Notes under the pieces: model-generated
Databases searched by the model: none
What the model saw: the letters and a program-made list of their open reading frames with translations, nothing else
Told to the model about the DNA's origin: nothing
Shown here: in pieces, positions 63,695 through 64,000 of the stretch
How the letters are laid out: each line of letters opens with the position of its first letter
Position numbering within the stretch: position 1 is the stretch's first letter
NCBI GenBank assembly: GCA_001767835.1
Contig: MEMA01000052.1
Span: 98,851 to 162,850, forward strand
DNA length: 64,000 bases
Direction: 5' to 3'
Source: Alphaproteobacteria bacterium GWC2_42_16
GTDB taxonomy: Bacteria > Pseudomonadota > Alphaproteobacteria > UBA9655
Program-made: the position numbers and the translations under genes

Positions 63695-64000
63695 AGCTTT
63701 GAAGCATCCAGGCCGCTTTTTCTAAAAAGGCTGCCTTTTCGGTCATCATATCCATCGTCACAAGGTCCTTTGCTGCATCTGCAAGGATAGCCACTTCATG
63801 AGCCCTTTTGGCTAAGTCCATGTAATCCTTATGCAAAATGCTCAACATCTCATGACTATTGGGGGATGAGCCAGATTCTTTAATGGAGGCGAGTTTAAGG
63901 AGTTCAGCAAAGTTAGGTGGAGTCTTTAAACCCAAGGCTCGCGTACGTTCGGCAACAACATCCATCGATTGCCAAATGGCTTCATAAAACTTTTCAAACA
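63681..64000 (-). CDS. dps: Dps-family DNA protection/ferritin-like protein, 5' end cut by window
   Basis: This is the C-terminal part (at least 105 residues) of a Dps-like ferritin. The frame stays open to the window edge; reading in from there gives FEKFYEAIWQSMDVVAERTRALG, matching the Dps helix B ferroxidase region, so the ATG at 63965 is internal. LAELLKLASIKE-like sequence and the long C-terminal helix (DMMTEKAAFLEKAAWML) follow. Dps oxidises and stores iron and protects DNA in stress. It converges on prfB with a 14-bp overlap. Confidence 0.85.
   Translation of the reverse strand, partial: FEKFYEAIWQSMDVVAERTRALGLKTPPNFAELLKLASIKESGSSPNSHEMLSILHKDYMDLAKRAHEVAILADAAKDLVTMDMMTEKAAFLEKAAWMLQSSMME

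Noticed and set aside
1..64000. CRISPR arrays, tRNA or rRNA genes, intact transposases, prophage
   Set aside because: I looked in all intergenic gaps for spaced repeats, tRNA-like cloverleaf ends and transposase motifs and found none I could support.

Overview
The window is a dense, moderately AT-rich bacterial chromosome segment with about 67 protein genes. Both edges cut a gene: dapE on the left and a dps-family gene on the right. I see no rRNA, tRNA or CRISPR. Gene content points to an Alphaproteobacterium: alphaproteobacterial-type SerC, a MucR/Ros regulator, split b and b' ATP-synthase subunits in a stand-alone F0 operon, two glutamyl-tRNA synthetases, a DciA-like gene beside mutY, an rpmF-plsX-fabH cluster and a ccmABCDEF cluster. 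Base composition, many small secreted orphan proteins, a secreted subtilisin-like protease and a possible short-linear-motif protein suggest a host-associated lineage such as Holosporales. That placement is inference.

Layout. 1-5.7 kb: dapE, accD, serC, a secreted S8 protease, map and radC. 5.7-7 kb: a DUF4143-type AAA ATPase with a perfect palindrome directly before its start. 7-11.3 kb: lolC and lolD, then suhB, efp and class I aldolase on the minus strand. 11.4-16 kb: a compact cytochrome c maturation operon, ccmA-B-C-D-E, ending in a ccmF-ccmH fusion with no ccmG. 16.7-23.6 kb: one tight transcription unit, ispB-pstS-pstC-small membrane protein-pstA-pstB-phoU-tyrS. 23.6-30 kb: a cysteine-rich secreted protein, comEC, gltX, gltA, a 57-aa membrane protein and mucR. 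30.5-38.5 kb: polA, ihfB, dut, an SH3-like protein, asd, fabH, plsX, rpmF and a secreted orphan. 38.5-43.2 kb: a possible LuxI/GNAT-fold protein facing an XRE regulator, then dciA-like, mutY, rnhB and a CPA2 antiporter. 43.3-45.8 kb: the F0 operon, in which the start region of b' is exactly duplicated. 45.9-49.8 kb: a tricorn protease and a convergent secreted protein with an HH...H nuclease-like motif. 49.9-52.6 kb: tonB and a BtuB-like receptor behind a cobalamin riboswitch. 52.6-64 kb: a methyltransferase, an outer-membrane barrel, gltX2, cysS, trmJ, pccB, a 2TM protein, a MITE-like palindromic element, pccA, an alpha/beta hydrolase, prfB with its programmed +1 frameshift, and dps.

Together these genes cover lysine/threonine precursors (dapE, asd), serine, fatty-acid and phospholipid entry (accD, plsX, fabH), propionyl-CoA carboxylation (pccA, pccB), c-type cytochrome assembly, phosphate and B12 uptake, ATP synthesis and translation. 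The most notable items are the CcmF-CcmH fusion, the 45-bp in-frame duplication in atpF', the GC-rich palindromic element before pccA, the secreted nuclease-like protein, the LuxI-like/XRE pair and the extra membrane protein inside the pst operon.
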